Assembly (NCBI GenBank): GCA_003250355.1
Contig: QKGS01000079.1
Coordinates: forward strand, 79,092 to 143,091
Direction: 5' to 3'
Origin: Bacteroidota bacterium
GTDB lineage: Bacteria; Bacteroidota; Bacteroidia; Bacteroidales; SZUA-534
Length of the DNA stretch: 64,000 nt
Positions within the stretch are counted from its first letter, which is position 1; every line of letters begins with the position of its first letter. Below the pieces are notes generated by a model, which saw only the letters and a list, made by a program, of their open reading frames with translations, searched no databases and had not been told where the DNA came from. Made by a program: the position numbers and the translations under genes. Positions 1-9,904 of the stretch are shown piece after piece.

Positions 1-2
1 AG

Positions 3-788
3 AAAGGCGAATACGAACTGCTTAATGGTAACCAAACTGGGGTGTTTTTGGTTTATTATCTGCTCACCAAGTGGAAGGAAAATGGTTTACTAAAAGGTAA
101 AGAGTATGTAATAAAAACTATTGTAACTACTGAGCTTATAGTAGATATGGCAAAAGACTTTGGGGTAGAATACTACGATGTTCTAACCGGATTCAAGTGG
201 ATAGCCAATATTATTAAAAACAATGAAGGGAAGAAAAAATTCATTGGAGGAGGCGAAGAAAGTTACGGATACTTAGCCGGAGAGTTTGTTCGCGATAAAG
301 ATGCAGTAATGGCTTGTATGCTTATTGCAGAGGCAGCAGCGTGGGCAAAAGATCAAGACAAAACCATTTTCGATATTTTAGCTGAAATTTATCAAAAATT
401 TGGTTTTTATAAAGAAGCGCTTGTTAACCTAGTTAAGAAAGGAAAATCGGGTGCAGAAGAAATACAGAAGATGATGGCAGATTTTCGCTCAACACCACCT
501 GCCGAATTAGCAGGGTCAAAGGTTGTAGCAGTTAAAGATTACGAATTATCGGTAGAAAAAAATCTTATTGACGGAACAGAAAAAACAATAGATTTGCCAA
601 AATCAAATGTATTACAGTTTTATACAGCCGATGGTGCTAAAATATCGGTACGTCCTTCGGGAACAGAACCAAAAATTAAATTTTACGTAAGTGTAAAAGC
701 TCCAATGTGTTGTGCCGGTAAATATAGAGAAATAGAATCGCAGTTGGTCGATAAAATTAAGGCTGTTTGCAAAGATTTGGGAGTTTAG
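3..788 (+). CDS. Phosphoglucomutase/phosphomannomutase family protein, C-terminal part (5' end outside window)
   Basis: Frame is open from window start (KGEYELLNGNQTGVFLVYYLL...); contains GGGEESYGYL and C-terminal phosphate-binding RPSGTEPKIKFY motif. Confidence 0.9.
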   Translation, partial: KGEYELLNGNQTGVFLVYYLLTKWKENGLLKGKEYVIKTIVTTELIVDMAKDFGVEYYDVLTGFKWIANIIKNNEGKKKFIGGGEESYGYLAGEFVRDKDAVMACMLIAEAAAWAKDQDKTIFDILAEIYQKFGFYKEALVNLVKKGKSGAEEIQKMMADFRSTPPAELAGSKVVAVKDYELSVEKNLIDGTEKTIDLPKSNVLQFYTADGAKISVRPSGTEPKIKFYVSVKAPMCCAGKYREIESQLVDKIKAVCKDLGV

Positions 789-819
789 CATTGATTTAAC
801 ATATTGAATATTAGATAAT

Positions 820-858
820 AAATAAGAAAAGCGAACATTTGTTCGCTTTTCTTATTTT
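820..858. terminator. Intrinsic terminator, probably bidirectional
   Basis: Perfect inverted repeat AAATAAGAAAAGCGAACA-TT-TGTTCGCTTTTCTTATTT after the mutase gene. Confidence 0.85.
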
Positions 859-903
859 CACTAATTTTGTAGTGTTTTAAAAAATGGGGTTAAAATAGGA
901 ATT

Positions 904-2808
904 ATGAAAACAATTATCCGGTTATTTGAAGAGAATGTAGAGAAGTACCCGAGCAATCCGTTTTTAAAGGAGAAAATAGGTAGTGTGTATGTTGAAACTA
1001 CTTATAAACAGACGTATGAGAAGGTTATAGACTTTGCCGGCGGTTTGCTTAGTATGGGTATAAAAAAAGGTGATAGAATAGCTTTATTGTCTGAGGGGAG
1101 AACAGATTGGGTAGTTGCCGAATTAGCAATATTATATACCGGAGCTATAGATGTGCCACTATCAATAAAACTGGAAGCATCGGAGCTAAAATTCAGACTT
1201 GAGCATTCCGGGGCACGAATGATAATAGTATCGAGAAGTCAGGCTCTTAAAGTTGAAGAAATACGCAATGAACTACCCTCTTTAGAAAATGTAATATACA
1301 TTGATGATAAAAAAGAATTATCGGGAAAAGATATAATATGGGCAAATATTGCAGATAAGGGAAGAATGTATAATCTAGCCAATCCGGAAGCTGTAACTGA
1401 TTCAAAAAATAAAATTACCGGCGATGATTATGCAAATATTACATATACATCGGGAACAACCGCTGACCCTAAAGGCGTAGTTCTTTCACACCGAAATTAT
1501 ACTGCAAATGTTGAACAAGCATTGTCGTTAATAACAATTCCTCCTACATATAAAACCCTTGTAATACTGCCACTCGACCATTGCTTTGCACACGTGGCAG
1601 GTATATACAGCTTTATGGCTTGTGGTGCGAGTTTGTCATTTGTACAACTAGGCGATACTCCTATGCAAACATTAAAAAACATACCAATCAATATTAAAGA
1701 AACTAAGCCAAACTTAATATTAAGTGTACCTGCATTGGCAAAGAATTTTAAGAAAAATATTGAAAAAGGTATTTCTGATAAGGGAAAATTTACAGAGTCA
1801 TTGTTTAAGTTTGCTTTAAGTATATCGTATAAATATAATAAGGAAGGATATAATAAAGGCACAGGATTGACATTTATATATCAGCCTCTTGTAAAACTTT
1901 TTGATAAGATTCTATATAGTAAGGTGCGAGATGTATTTGGCGGTGATATGGAGTTTTTTATCGGTGGAGGTGCTTTACTCGATATAGAATTACAACGATT
2001 CTATTATGCAATAGGTATACCTATGATGCAGGGTTATGGCTTATCGGAAGCAACACCGGTTATTTCATCGAACTCACTCAGAAAGCACAAATTAGGTTCG
2101 TCGGGATATTTGGTTGAACCAATTGATTTGAAGATATGTGACGATGAGGGTATAGAGCTGCCTCAAGGTATAAAAGGAGAAATAGTTATTCGAGGCGAAA
2201 ATGTTATGAAGGGTTATTGGAATAACCCCGAAGCTACTGCCGAAATGATTAAAGGAGAGTGGCTACATACCGGCGATATGGGTTATATGGATAAAGAGGG
2301 TTTCTTACATGTAATGGGACGTTTTAAGAGTCTGCTTATAAGTAATGATGGTGAAAAATATTCGCCAGAGTCGATTGAAGAATCGTTAGTAGCTAAGTCA
2401 CCATTCATAGAGCAGGTAATGCTACATAATAATCAGAATCCTTATACTGTAGGTTTGATAGTACCAAATAACGAGGCTGTAAAGCGACATTTGAAAGAAA
2501 TGGGACTTAATGCATCAGACCCTAATGGAGCAGCCGAAGCTTTGAAGCTTATACAACATGAGATAAACCAGTTTAAAAAGGGCGGCAAATATGCCGGAGA
2601 ATTTCCTGAGCGGTGGTTACCTGCAGCAATAGGGGTTATTAATGAGCCATTTTCTGAGCAAAATAAGTTTATAAATTCAACAATGAAAATGGTTCGCGGA
2701 AAGATAACAGAACATTATCAAGATAAAATATCGTATCTGTATACTCCTGAAGCTAAGTTAATTGTAAACAGTCATAATATAGAAGCAATTCAAGCAATAA
2801 GTAATTAG
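904..2808 (+). CDS. AMP-dependent synthetase/long-chain-fatty-acid--CoA ligase
   Basis: ANL motifs YTSGTTADPKGVVLSHRN, QGYGLSEATPV, LHTGDMGYMDKEGFLHVMGR. Confidence 0.93.
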   Translation: MKTIIRLFEENVEKYPSNPFLKEKIGSVYVETTYKQTYEKVIDFAGGLLSMGIKKGDRIALLSEGRTDWVVAELAILYTGAIDVPLSIKLEASELKFRLEHSGARMIIVSRSQALKVEEIRNELPSLENVIYIDDKKELSGKDIIWANIADKGRMYNLANPEAVTDSKNKITGDDYANITYTSGTTADPKGVVLSHRNYTANVEQALSLITIPPTYKTLVILPLDHCFAHVAGIYSFMACGASLSFVQLGDTPMQTLKNIPINIKETKPNLILSVPALAKNFKKNIEKGISDKGKFTESLFKFALSISYKYNKEGYNKGTGLTFIYQPLVKLFDKILYSKVRDVFGGDMEFFIGGGALLDIELQRFYYAIGIPMMQGYGLSEATPVISSNSLRKHKLGSSGYLVEPIDLKICDDEGIELPQGIKGEIVIRGENVMKGYWNNPEATAEMIKGEWLHTGDMGYMDKEGFLHVMGRFKSLLISNDGEKYSPESIEESLVAKSPFIEQVMLHNNQNPYTVGLIVPNNEAVKRHLKEMGLNASDPNGAAEALKLIQHEINQFKKGGKYAGEFPERWLPAAIGVINEPFSEQNKFINSTMKMVRGKITEHYQDKISYLYTPEAKLIVNSHNIEAIQAISN

Positions 2809-2819
2809 TTTATTACATA

Positions 2820-3290
2820 TTATAAAGACTTTATCTCTTCTTGCAAAATGTCTTGAATTTCAATGAAATTTCGCTGCAACTTATACATATTATCAGCATA
2901 GAATTGAAATATCTCAGGCCAGTTATCTGAATTATGATATTTTAAACCTTCCATACAAACATAAATCTGTGATACAAATTTCTTTTCAGCTAGTTGAATA
3001 TCATCTGCCCATATTATCTCATCTCCAAAACCTTCATTGAGAATATTTTTATATTTATTCAGTATTAAAAATATTTCAAATCTCTTATCGTCATTAACCT
3101 CATTAACTTCAAGAACAACAGAATAAGAACTCTTTTCAAATCCAAATTTCATTTCTACACCTTTCACTCCCGTATCATAAAGCATCCATGAAATAGGCTC
3201 TCCTATTTTTTTACTATAATACCTTGTATAATTTGCAAATGACTTCCAAAACCTTTGCTTCAATTCTTTTGACTCTGCCTTGCTAAACAT
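2820..3290 (-). CDS. DUF4268-like protein
   Basis: 156-aa ORF overlapping the 3' end of the PfkB gene by 8 nt (same strand); N-terminal KQRFWKSFANY resembles DUF4268 proteins. Confidence 0.6.
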   Translation of the reverse strand: MFSKAESKELKQRFWKSFANYTRYYSKKIGEPISWMLYDTGVKGVEMKFGFEKSSYSVVLEVNEVNDDKRFEIFLILNKYKNILNEGFGDEIIWADDIQLAEKKFVSQIYVCMEGLKYHNSDNWPEIFQFYADNMYKLQRNFIEIQDILQEEIKSL

Positions 3291-4191
3291 TTTTAAACCT
3301 TTTTATATAATCTGCCGATAAATAATTATCATACGATTTACACACCTCAGCCGAAAAAGAGACCGATGTCTTTAACATATTTATCACAAACTCTTCGCTA
3401 ATTATTTTATTTTCATTTAAAACATAAGAATATATTATTCCTGCCGAAAATGTATCACCTGCTCCAATTGTACTAAGAGCATGAACTCTATCTGAATTTA
3501 AATCATAATCAAAACTTTCACTTAAATACCCTACCCCATATTCTCCTTTAGTGTAAACCAAATACTCGACATCATACTTTTTCACTCTTTCAAATACCTC
3601 ATATTTGGTATTGAATCCAAAAATTAAATTAAAATCTTCATTTGAACCTTTTACCATATGTGACAAACTTAAATTCTCTTCAACATAAGGCATATATTCA
3701 TTCAATTTATTCAAATAGGACTTTCGAAAATTTGGATCATATATAATAAAAGCCCCATTACTCCGTGCATAACGTAAAAAGCTAATTAATCCTTTTCTAA
3801 ATATTCTATTCAAACTAAACAATGAACCAAACAAAACAATATCACCTTGTTCAATCTTTGGATAATTCATCTCTATTGACCGTTCCAATTCATCCTTATA
3901 AAAAGTATAATCGGCATTTCTATCACAATCCAAAATAGCTAAAGCTAAATTTGGTCTTACTCCATCAAAAAAAGTAATATTGTTACTATTTACGTTATTC
4001 TCTTCCAAAAAATCAACTATTAATCCGGAAGCACTCCCCTTAGCTAAATATGAAATATGACTAATATCTATCCCTAAACGCCCTAATGAAATTGCAGTAT
4101 TTAACATAGAACCACCTACTCTAACTTTTGCACTATCTAATTTATCAATAACTATATCCAAAACAACTTCCCCAATTGTAAAAACTTCCAT
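3283..4191 (-). CDS. PfkB-family carbohydrate kinase (fructokinase-like)
   Basis: GGSMLNTAISLGRLG N-terminal motif and C-terminal TIGAGDTFSAGIIY signature. Confidence 0.88.
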   Translation of the reverse strand: MEVFTIGEVVLDIVIDKLDSAKVRVGGSMLNTAISLGRLGIDISHISYLAKGSASGLIVDFLEENNVNSNNITFFDGVRPNLALAILDCDRNADYTFYKDELERSIEMNYPKIEQGDIVLFGSLFSLNRIFRKGLISFLRYARSNGAFIIYDPNFRKSYLNKLNEYMPYVEENLSLSHMVKGSNEDFNLIFGFNTKYEVFERVKKYDVEYLVYTKGEYGVGYLSESFDYDLNSDRVHALSTIGAGDTFSAGIIYSYVLNENKIISEEFVINMLKTSVSFSAEVCKSYDNYLSADYIKRFKNV

Positions 4192-4292
4192 ATCATTGAA
4201 TTGTTAATTTTATTAGAAAACTAATATTTCGTTAAACATACTAACATTTTAATGTAATAAAACAATTCTGTTTTTTTTAATATGTTTTTTTA

Positions 4293-4300
4293 TATATTTG
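4293..4300 (+). promoter_or_regulatory. Bacteroidota -7 promoter element (TATATTTG) for the siaB-like gene
   Basis: Exact match to TAnnTTTG, ~25-31 nt upstream of ATGs at 4325/4331; -33 element not clear. Confidence 0.5.
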
Positions 4301-4324
4301 TGTTATAAACCCATAGAGTTAATA

Positions 4325-4873
4325 ATGATAATGGCTTTTGATGTAGGGCAATGGTTAAATAAGAATTCTGAAGGCGATGTACTCTTCCTTTTTAAAGGAG
4401 AAGTATCGAATAGCCTCGTTGCCGATTCTCTTGAGAAAATCGAGGAGAAAACATCAGAAGTACCTTCAAAAGTCAAAAAAAAAATATACAATGTTTTTGT
4501 AGAATGTATGCAAAACCTTTTTCACCACTCTTCTATCATACCTGAATTTGGAAACGGCATAAAAGGAAAGTATGCTATTTGCATTCTTAAACAAACAAAA
4601 ACTAATTATCAAGTCATATCAGGCAACTTTATTGGCGACAAACAAAGAAACTTTCTAGAAAAGCATATTACACATATTAATTCTTTAGATTCAGGCGAAT
4701 TGAAAGAATTATACAAGGAGATACTAGATAATCAAGAGTTTTCCGACAAAGGAGGAGGAGGCTTAGGCTTAGTTGATATGTCTCGCAAATCGGGAAGCAA
4801 ATTAGAATACAAGTTCTCAAATCACGAAAATGGCTTTTTCTTTTTTGAATTATTGATTAACATTGATGTATAA
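4325..4873 (+). CDS. SiaB family protein kinase (GHKL/HATPase-like; DUF6272)
   Basis: N-box-like VFVECMQNLFHHS and GGGGLGLVDMSRKSG G-box; followed by a SiaC homolog. ORF-track start at 4298 overlaps the putative -7 box, so 4325 or 4331 is preferred. Confidence 0.75.
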   Translation: MIMAFDVGQWLNKNSEGDVLFLFKGEVSNSLVADSLEKIEEKTSEVPSKVKKKIYNVFVECMQNLFHHSSIIPEFGNGIKGKYAICILKQTKTNYQVISGNFIGDKQRNFLEKHITHINSLDSGELKELYKEILDNQEFSDKGGGGLGLVDMSRKSGSKLEYKFSNHENGFFFFELLINIDV

Positions 4874-4893
4874 TACTTAAAAAACATTTAGAT

Positions 4894-5271
4894 ATGGAAC
4901 CAATAACTATTGCAGGAACACCAAAAACACCTACCGTAAGTTTTGAGCCTTCTGGTAAGGTTGAAATAAAAGGACGCTCTATACCGGAAAATTCTATTGC
5001 TTTCTACAAACCGTTAGTTGACTGGTTAGAAGAATATATGCAAAATCCTGCTACAAAAACAGAAGTTAATATTCAATTAGAATATTTTAACACAAGTAGC
5101 TCAAAATGTATTTTAGATGTATTTAAAAAACTTGAAGCAATATATAAAAGCGGTAATGATGTTGCCATAAGTTGGTATTACGAGGAAGACGACGAAGATA
5201 TGCTTGAAGCGGGTGAAGATTACCAATCTATCATCAAAATCCCGTTTAAGATGATTGAAATTGAAGAATAG
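4894..5271 (+). CDS. SiaC family regulatory phosphoprotein (DUF1987)
   Basis: IQLEYFNTSSSKCILDVFKKLE and WYYEEDDEDMLEAGEDY motifs typical of DUF1987/SiaC. Confidence 0.85.
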   Translation: MEPITIAGTPKTPTVSFEPSGKVEIKGRSIPENSIAFYKPLVDWLEEYMQNPATKTEVNIQLEYFNTSSSKCILDVFKKLEAIYKSGNDVAISWYYEEDDEDMLEAGEDYQSIIKIPFKMIEIEE

Positions 5272-5286
5272 GGAATAATTATAACT

Positions 5287-5320
5287 AAAAAAAGCTGATT
5301 AAATTGATCAGCTTTTTTTT
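5287..5320. terminator. Bidirectional intrinsic terminator between convergent genes
   Basis: AAAAAAAGCTGAT-loop-ATCAGCTTTTTTTT. Confidence 0.85.
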
Positions 5321-5335
5321 ATAGTTAACATTTAA

Positions 5336-8300
5336 TTATTTACCTCTTTCAGAAATATATTCAAGCAATTTCCTTAACAACCTAAACTGTAAAACAAAAT
5401 ACAATAATATATTTGAACCCCATATTACTGCAATATTAATCCAATAAGTATCATATTCCAAACCTAAGAACCTCTTGTATGGTGAATAAAAATGAGCCTT
5501 AACAAAATTGCCTTTGGGATCCATATAAATTGGATCGATTTTCTGATACAGCCTGCCATTTATTTCTACTATTCTGTCAATCGTGTTAATGTTCCTTACA
5601 AAATCAGTTAGATTAGAATTTGTATATTTTTTCTTTTTATCAATAAATGTATTTTTATTTCCTGATTCCTGTTGCATTTCATGAATAATATCATCCTTCA
5701 TTTTACTTACCTTATTGTATTTCCTAAGGTAATAAACTCTTAAAGTGCTAAGATACTCCATTGTACTTAACAATACTTTATCATTCACTCTTCCTAAATA
5801 CAAGTCAAAAAACACATCAGTAGAAACATTGGGATTAAACTCAAGCTCATCTCTGATTTCATGTCTTAGCAATTCAAGTTCATATTTTATCACTTGCTTC
5901 TTTGTTTCATCATTCAAGTATCTCCTACAATAAGATACTTTATTTTCCATTGTTTTTAACCAATAATTCTTCTTATAATCTGATTCACTTAAAATCTTAT
6001 CATATAAGTAAAACTCCTTTTCAAACTCATTTGATTTAAATTGATGAACTGCTAATGCCTCATATGCCCATCGTGCTGTTATTATTTCACCATACCAAGG
6101 AATTTTATTAGGACTCGAAATTGCCGGATTTAATTTATCGAAAGAAATAATAATTCCACTAAGTATTAACTGAGGTATTACCAAAAACGGAATTAGAATA
6201 TAAATAGTTACAACAGTATCGAAGCTGTCGGATATTATTAAACCTAATATGTTGGCAGAGAACCAAGCACTAAACAACACTAACCAATAATACATATACA
6301 TATCGGTAATACCCATAATAAAATTACCTATAAGTACAAACAAAGCTGTTTGAATTGCACTAATAAAAAACAAAATTGAGAGCTTAGAAAAAATATAACT
6401 TGTTCTACTTAGATTTAGAAATTTCTCTCGTTTTAGAATTTTCTGATCCTTAATTATCTCCTCTGCACTTACTGTTAATCCAACAAATATTGCAATAATT
6501 ACTGCCATAAACAGATAAACCGGTAAATTTGGATTCCCACTCAAAGTATATCCGGCACTATTAACACTATAATACTTAATAATAAATGACAATAAAAATG
6601 CCAAAGCCGGCACCTCAAAAAGGTTTATCACCAAATACTGCTTATTTGCAAGCTTTGCAAAAGTATCTCTTAAAACAAATACTAAAAACTGTTTTAATTT
6701 ACTTGGTTTCTTGAAAATATTTGGAGGAAGCTTCTCGGTAACTTCATCACTTGAATCATATCTATCGAGCGAATTCTTATATCTTCTACTCCACTGCTCC
6801 GGCGATATTTTCCTGTTGGCTGTAGGATTACCATACTCATCAAGAGTATGTGATTCAATAATATTGAATATTTGTTCAGGGTTTACATTACCACAAAGAC
6901 GACATTCACTATCATTCCAATTTGCATGGTGAATATTCGATTTAAAATATATAATTGAATCTATCGGATTACCACTATAAATCAAATATCCTCCCTGATC
7001 CATTATATACAACTTATCGAACATTTTAAATATATCAGAAGAGGGTTGATGTATTACACAAAATATCAACTTCCCTTTCAATGATAATTCTTTTAGTAAA
7101 TCCATTATATTTTCTGAATCGCGCGAAGAAAGACCCGATGTTGGCTCATCAAGAAATAATATTGATGGTTCTCTAATAAGTTCAAGTGCTATATTTAATC
7201 TCTTACGCTGACCTCCACTTATTTTTTTATTCAGCGGACTGCCTACTACCATATCTTTTATCCCTAACAGACCAATATTATGCAATACTCTGAATATTTT
7301 ACGGTTAATTTGCATATTGCTTAAACCTCCAAAACAAAGTTTTGCATTAAAATAAAGATTCTGATAAACCGTCAACTCTTCAAAAAGTAAATCATCTTGT
7401 GCTACATACCCAATTAGCCCTTCTATTTGGTTTCTTTCAGCATTTATATCAATTCCGTTAACCTTAACCGAACCATAAGTAGGAACATAACTCCCATTAA
7501 GTACATTAAGCATTGTGGTTTTTCCTGAACCACTCCCCCCCATTATACCTATAAGGTTACCCGATTCTTCTTTTATACTAAACCGATTCAATCCGATTTT
7601 ACCACCTCGAAATTCATATAAAATATCTTCGGCCTTATAAATAATTTTATAATCTGATTCAAAAACATGATAAGCACTAACAATATCGGAATAATATATT
7701 GGCTGTAATTTGGAATCACGTAAAGCTGATCCATTCGATAAAAAATAAACTTTCCCTTGAGCTAAAAGATGTCCATTTAAATAGTATTCATGTTCTCCAA
7801 AATACCGAACCATATACATCTCAACATGAGTGGAATACATTACCCATATTTCATCGAGCATAGACTCCTGATGCATATGACGTACACCGGGTTTATTGGT
7901 AGTTTTATTGCCATCTATCAACAAAAGCCTTGCTGTTTCAGGCATTGAATTATTATTGGCGAGAATATAGTTTTTTAAAAGCTCATACTCTTCAATCGGA
8001 TAATGAAAAATATCGCTTACTGTATATACAAATTCAAGTTCTTGTTCTGAAACCTCTTCGTCGGCGTTAATAAATTCCATTAACCTTACAAGAACAACAA
8101 TTTTTTGTTTTTGAGTTAGTTCCTCATTAATTTGAGTACATATTTTAAGAACTTTTACAGAACTGAGTGAAAGGTTTTTCGCTTTTTTTGTCTGATTTGT
8201 CTGTTTTTTTTGATAAAGAGCATAAAAACCATCAAATAATTTCAGATAGTCTTCTATAAGCTCTTCATTTATTTGCTGTTTTAAAAAGTATTCAACAATA

Positions 8301-8383
8301 TTTCTACCATTCCTGTTTGAGCTACGAGGTCCGGCAATTATGGCAAATAATTGCATTAAAGCTTTTAAAATCCTTTCGCTCAT
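5336..8383 (-). CDS. ABCG-type ABC transporter (fused ATPase and ABC-2 membrane domain) with N-terminal TerB-like helical domain
   Basis: Walker A GGSGSGKTT, signature ISGGQRKRLNIALELI, Walker B ILFLDEPTSGLSS, C-terminal multi-TM region; N-terminal ~130 aa with EFINADEEVSEQELEFVYTVSDIF resembling TerB. Confidence 0.85.
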   Translation of the reverse strand: MSERILKALMQLFAIIAGPRSSNRNGRNIVEYFLKQQINEELIEDYLKLFDGFYALYQKKQTNQTKKAKNLSLSSVKVLKICTQINEELTQKQKIVVLVRLMEFINADEEVSEQELEFVYTVSDIFHYPIEEYELLKNYILANNNSMPETARLLLIDGNKTTNKPGVRHMHQESMLDEIWVMYSTHVEMYMVRYFGEHEYYLNGHLLAQGKVYFLSNGSALRDSKLQPIYYSDIVSAYHVFESDYKIIYKAEDILYEFRGGKIGLNRFSIKEESGNLIGIMGGSGSGKTTMLNVLNGSYVPTYGSVKVNGIDINAERNQIEGLIGYVAQDDLLFEELTVYQNLYFNAKLCFGGLSNMQINRKIFRVLHNIGLLGIKDMVVGSPLNKKISGGQRKRLNIALELIREPSILFLDEPTSGLSSRDSENIMDLLKELSLKGKLIFCVIHQPSSDIFKMFDKLYIMDQGGYLIYSGNPIDSIIYFKSNIHHANWNDSECRLCGNVNPEQIFNIIESHTLDEYGNPTANRKISPEQWSRRYKNSLDRYDSSDEVTEKLPPNIFKKPSKLKQFLVFVLRDTFAKLANKQYLVINLFEVPALAFLLSFIIKYYSVNSAGYTLSGNPNLPVYLFMAVIIAIFVGLTVSAEEIIKDQKILKREKFLNLSRTSYIFSKLSILFFISAIQTALFVLIGNFIMGITDMYMYYWLVLFSAWFSANILGLIISDSFDTVVTIYILIPFLVIPQLILSGIIISFDKLNPAISSPNKIPWYGEIITARWAYEALAVHQFKSNEFEKEFYLYDKILSESDYKKNYWLKTMENKVSYCRRYLNDETKKQVIKYELELLRHEIRDELEFNPNVSTDVFFDLYLGRVNDKVLLSTMEYLSTLRVYYLRKYNKVSKMKDDIIHEMQQESGNKNTFIDKKKKYTNSNLTDFVRNINTIDRIVEINGRLYQKIDPIYMDPKGNFVKAHFYSPYKRFLGLEYDTYWINIAVIWGSNILLYFVLQFRLLRKLLEYISERGK

Positions 8384-8402
8384 GCAACTCCTCCGTTGAC
8401 AA

Positions 8403-8825
8403 TTATTGTTTAAAACCTATTAACATTACTGCAAATCCTGAAGCCATATACTTTGTATCAAGTTTTGCTTCAATTGTACAATCTAGCGTGTTATCAAATT
8501 CAAAATCCCAATACTCAGCATTTTGAAAATCAGAATTTGAAAAAATTAAATTTCTCTCTTGATCATATAAAGAAAAAATCAGATTACCTGCATCTTTTCC
8601 ACTATATCCTACTATTCTATATGTAGTTCCGCCATAAAAAGTAGCATAAAATTCAGCCGATTCTTCTCCGTTCAACAAAGCTGTATATGTTTGTCCATCT
8701 GATATAAACGGCAACTCGATATGAGAACGACATTTTGTTAATGTAGAATCTAATTGTGCATTCATACTATTGGCTACAAATAAAGCAATAAGTGTAACTA
8801 TAGCTATGTATATATTCTTTTTCAT
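8403..8825 (-). CDS. Secreted hypothetical protein (paralog of 16794..17267 and 17272..17796)
   Basis: Signal peptide MKKNIYIAIVTLIALFVANSMNAQ; shared core YRIxxxxGxxxxNxxxFxLxDxxxxxLxxNS. Confidence 0.65.
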   Translation of the reverse strand: MKKNIYIAIVTLIALFVANSMNAQLDSTLTKCRSHIELPFISDGQTYTALLNGEESAEFYATFYGGTTYRIVGYSGKDAGNLIFSLYDQERNLIFSNSDFQNAEYWDFEFDNTLDCTIEAKLDTKYMASGFAVMLIGFKQ

Positions 8826-8852
8826 TTTATAAGCTTTTTCAAAAAAATTACT

Positions 8853-9752
8853 CTATTTAACTACTTCCTCCCTGATTTTTTTAATGCCAATAGCGATTTT
8901 ATTAAGAACTTCATCACTAACTACCACATCAGATTTTGATTTCACTTTTGTTAACTTATTATCTGCAATAACCTCAGGCTCAATATAAGTATACTCTGAT
9001 TGAACCTCATCAAATTCATAAGAAAGATCTACTAAATTATCAATTAGTTTTGCCATCTCGTCTGATTCATGATAATATGGAGTCATTACTTTAATCAAAC
9101 TGTTTAACGGCTGCTTATTTTCACCTAAACGCTTTATTAAATCTTTATTCTTTGTTTCAACAGCTAAATGTGACAATAAGTACATTGACTCAATCCAACC
9201 TCCAACAAGAATTAGTGCACCATCTTTTTGTCTTTGATTCTCTTTCAAGAAAAAGTCAACGTCAGCATAGGTATTCGATATAATATACATTAAAGAGTCC
9301 TTATTTGTTACATTATGCTCAATTCTATCAAATACATTCACATCAATTGCTGAAGTTAGCCCCAAATCTTGAGTCAATAATTTTATTACTGAAAAATATT
9401 TCACAGCAATAGGCGATTGTTCATAAGCATTGGCATAAGCTAAATCGGCTCCATATACACCCAAATTAATACTCTTTTTAAAAGTATTATTATATTGTGT
9501 ATACCGAGTAGGTACATTAAGCAGCAATTCATTATATCCTGCTCCTATTTCCTTAACAAGAACCGACAACTGATAAGGAGATGGTATACTAAATAGAGTT
9601 TGTTCAAACTTTATAACCTTATCGGCTGTATCAATTGTTACTTCTAGTTTATCTTCAATAGCTTTTGATCTCTTTTTATCTTTTCCAGACTCACATGAAA
9701 AGAATAAAAAAGAAACCATTACACAAATAGAAAAAATTGTAGTTTTTTTCAT
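8853..9752 (-). CDS. Hypothetical lipoprotein
   Basis: From MKKTTIFSICVMVSFLFFSCES (lipobox FFSC); ORF-track start at 9833 is upstream of the likely start at 9752. Confidence 0.7.
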   Translation of the reverse strand: MKKTTIFSICVMVSFLFFSCESGKDKKRSKAIEDKLEVTIDTADKVIKFEQTLFSIPSPYQLSVLVKEIGAGYNELLLNVPTRYTQYNNTFKKSINLGVYGADLAYANAYEQSPIAVKYFSVIKLLTQDLGLTSAIDVNVFDRIEHNVTNKDSLMYIISNTYADVDFFLKENQRQKDGALILVGGWIESMYLLSHLAVETKNKDLIKRLGENKQPLNSLIKVMTPYYHESDEMAKLIDNLVDLSYEFDEVQSEYTYIEPEVIADNKLTKVKSKSDVVVSDEVLNKIAIGIKKIREEVVK

Positions 9753-9904
9753 ATAAATACATTTGAATAATATCGTTATTTCTTGCTTATGCAAGTAATG
9801 AAAAAAAAAATAAATCTCAAAGCTATAAAACAATAATGATTATTGCTTTTTGAATCTATTAGTAAATCTATAAAAATTAAGGAAATAAAGAAAGAATGCT
9901 TCTG

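Noticed and set aside
1497-1862. 121-aa minus-strand ORF inside the acyl-CoA synthetase gene
   Set aside because: Antisense to a strongly supported CDS, no homology-like motif.
4298-4324. ORF-track start of the SiaB-like gene at 4298
   Set aside because: The ATG-like start sits inside a TATATTTG promoter box; starts at 4325 or 4331 give a sensible 5' UTR and N-terminus.
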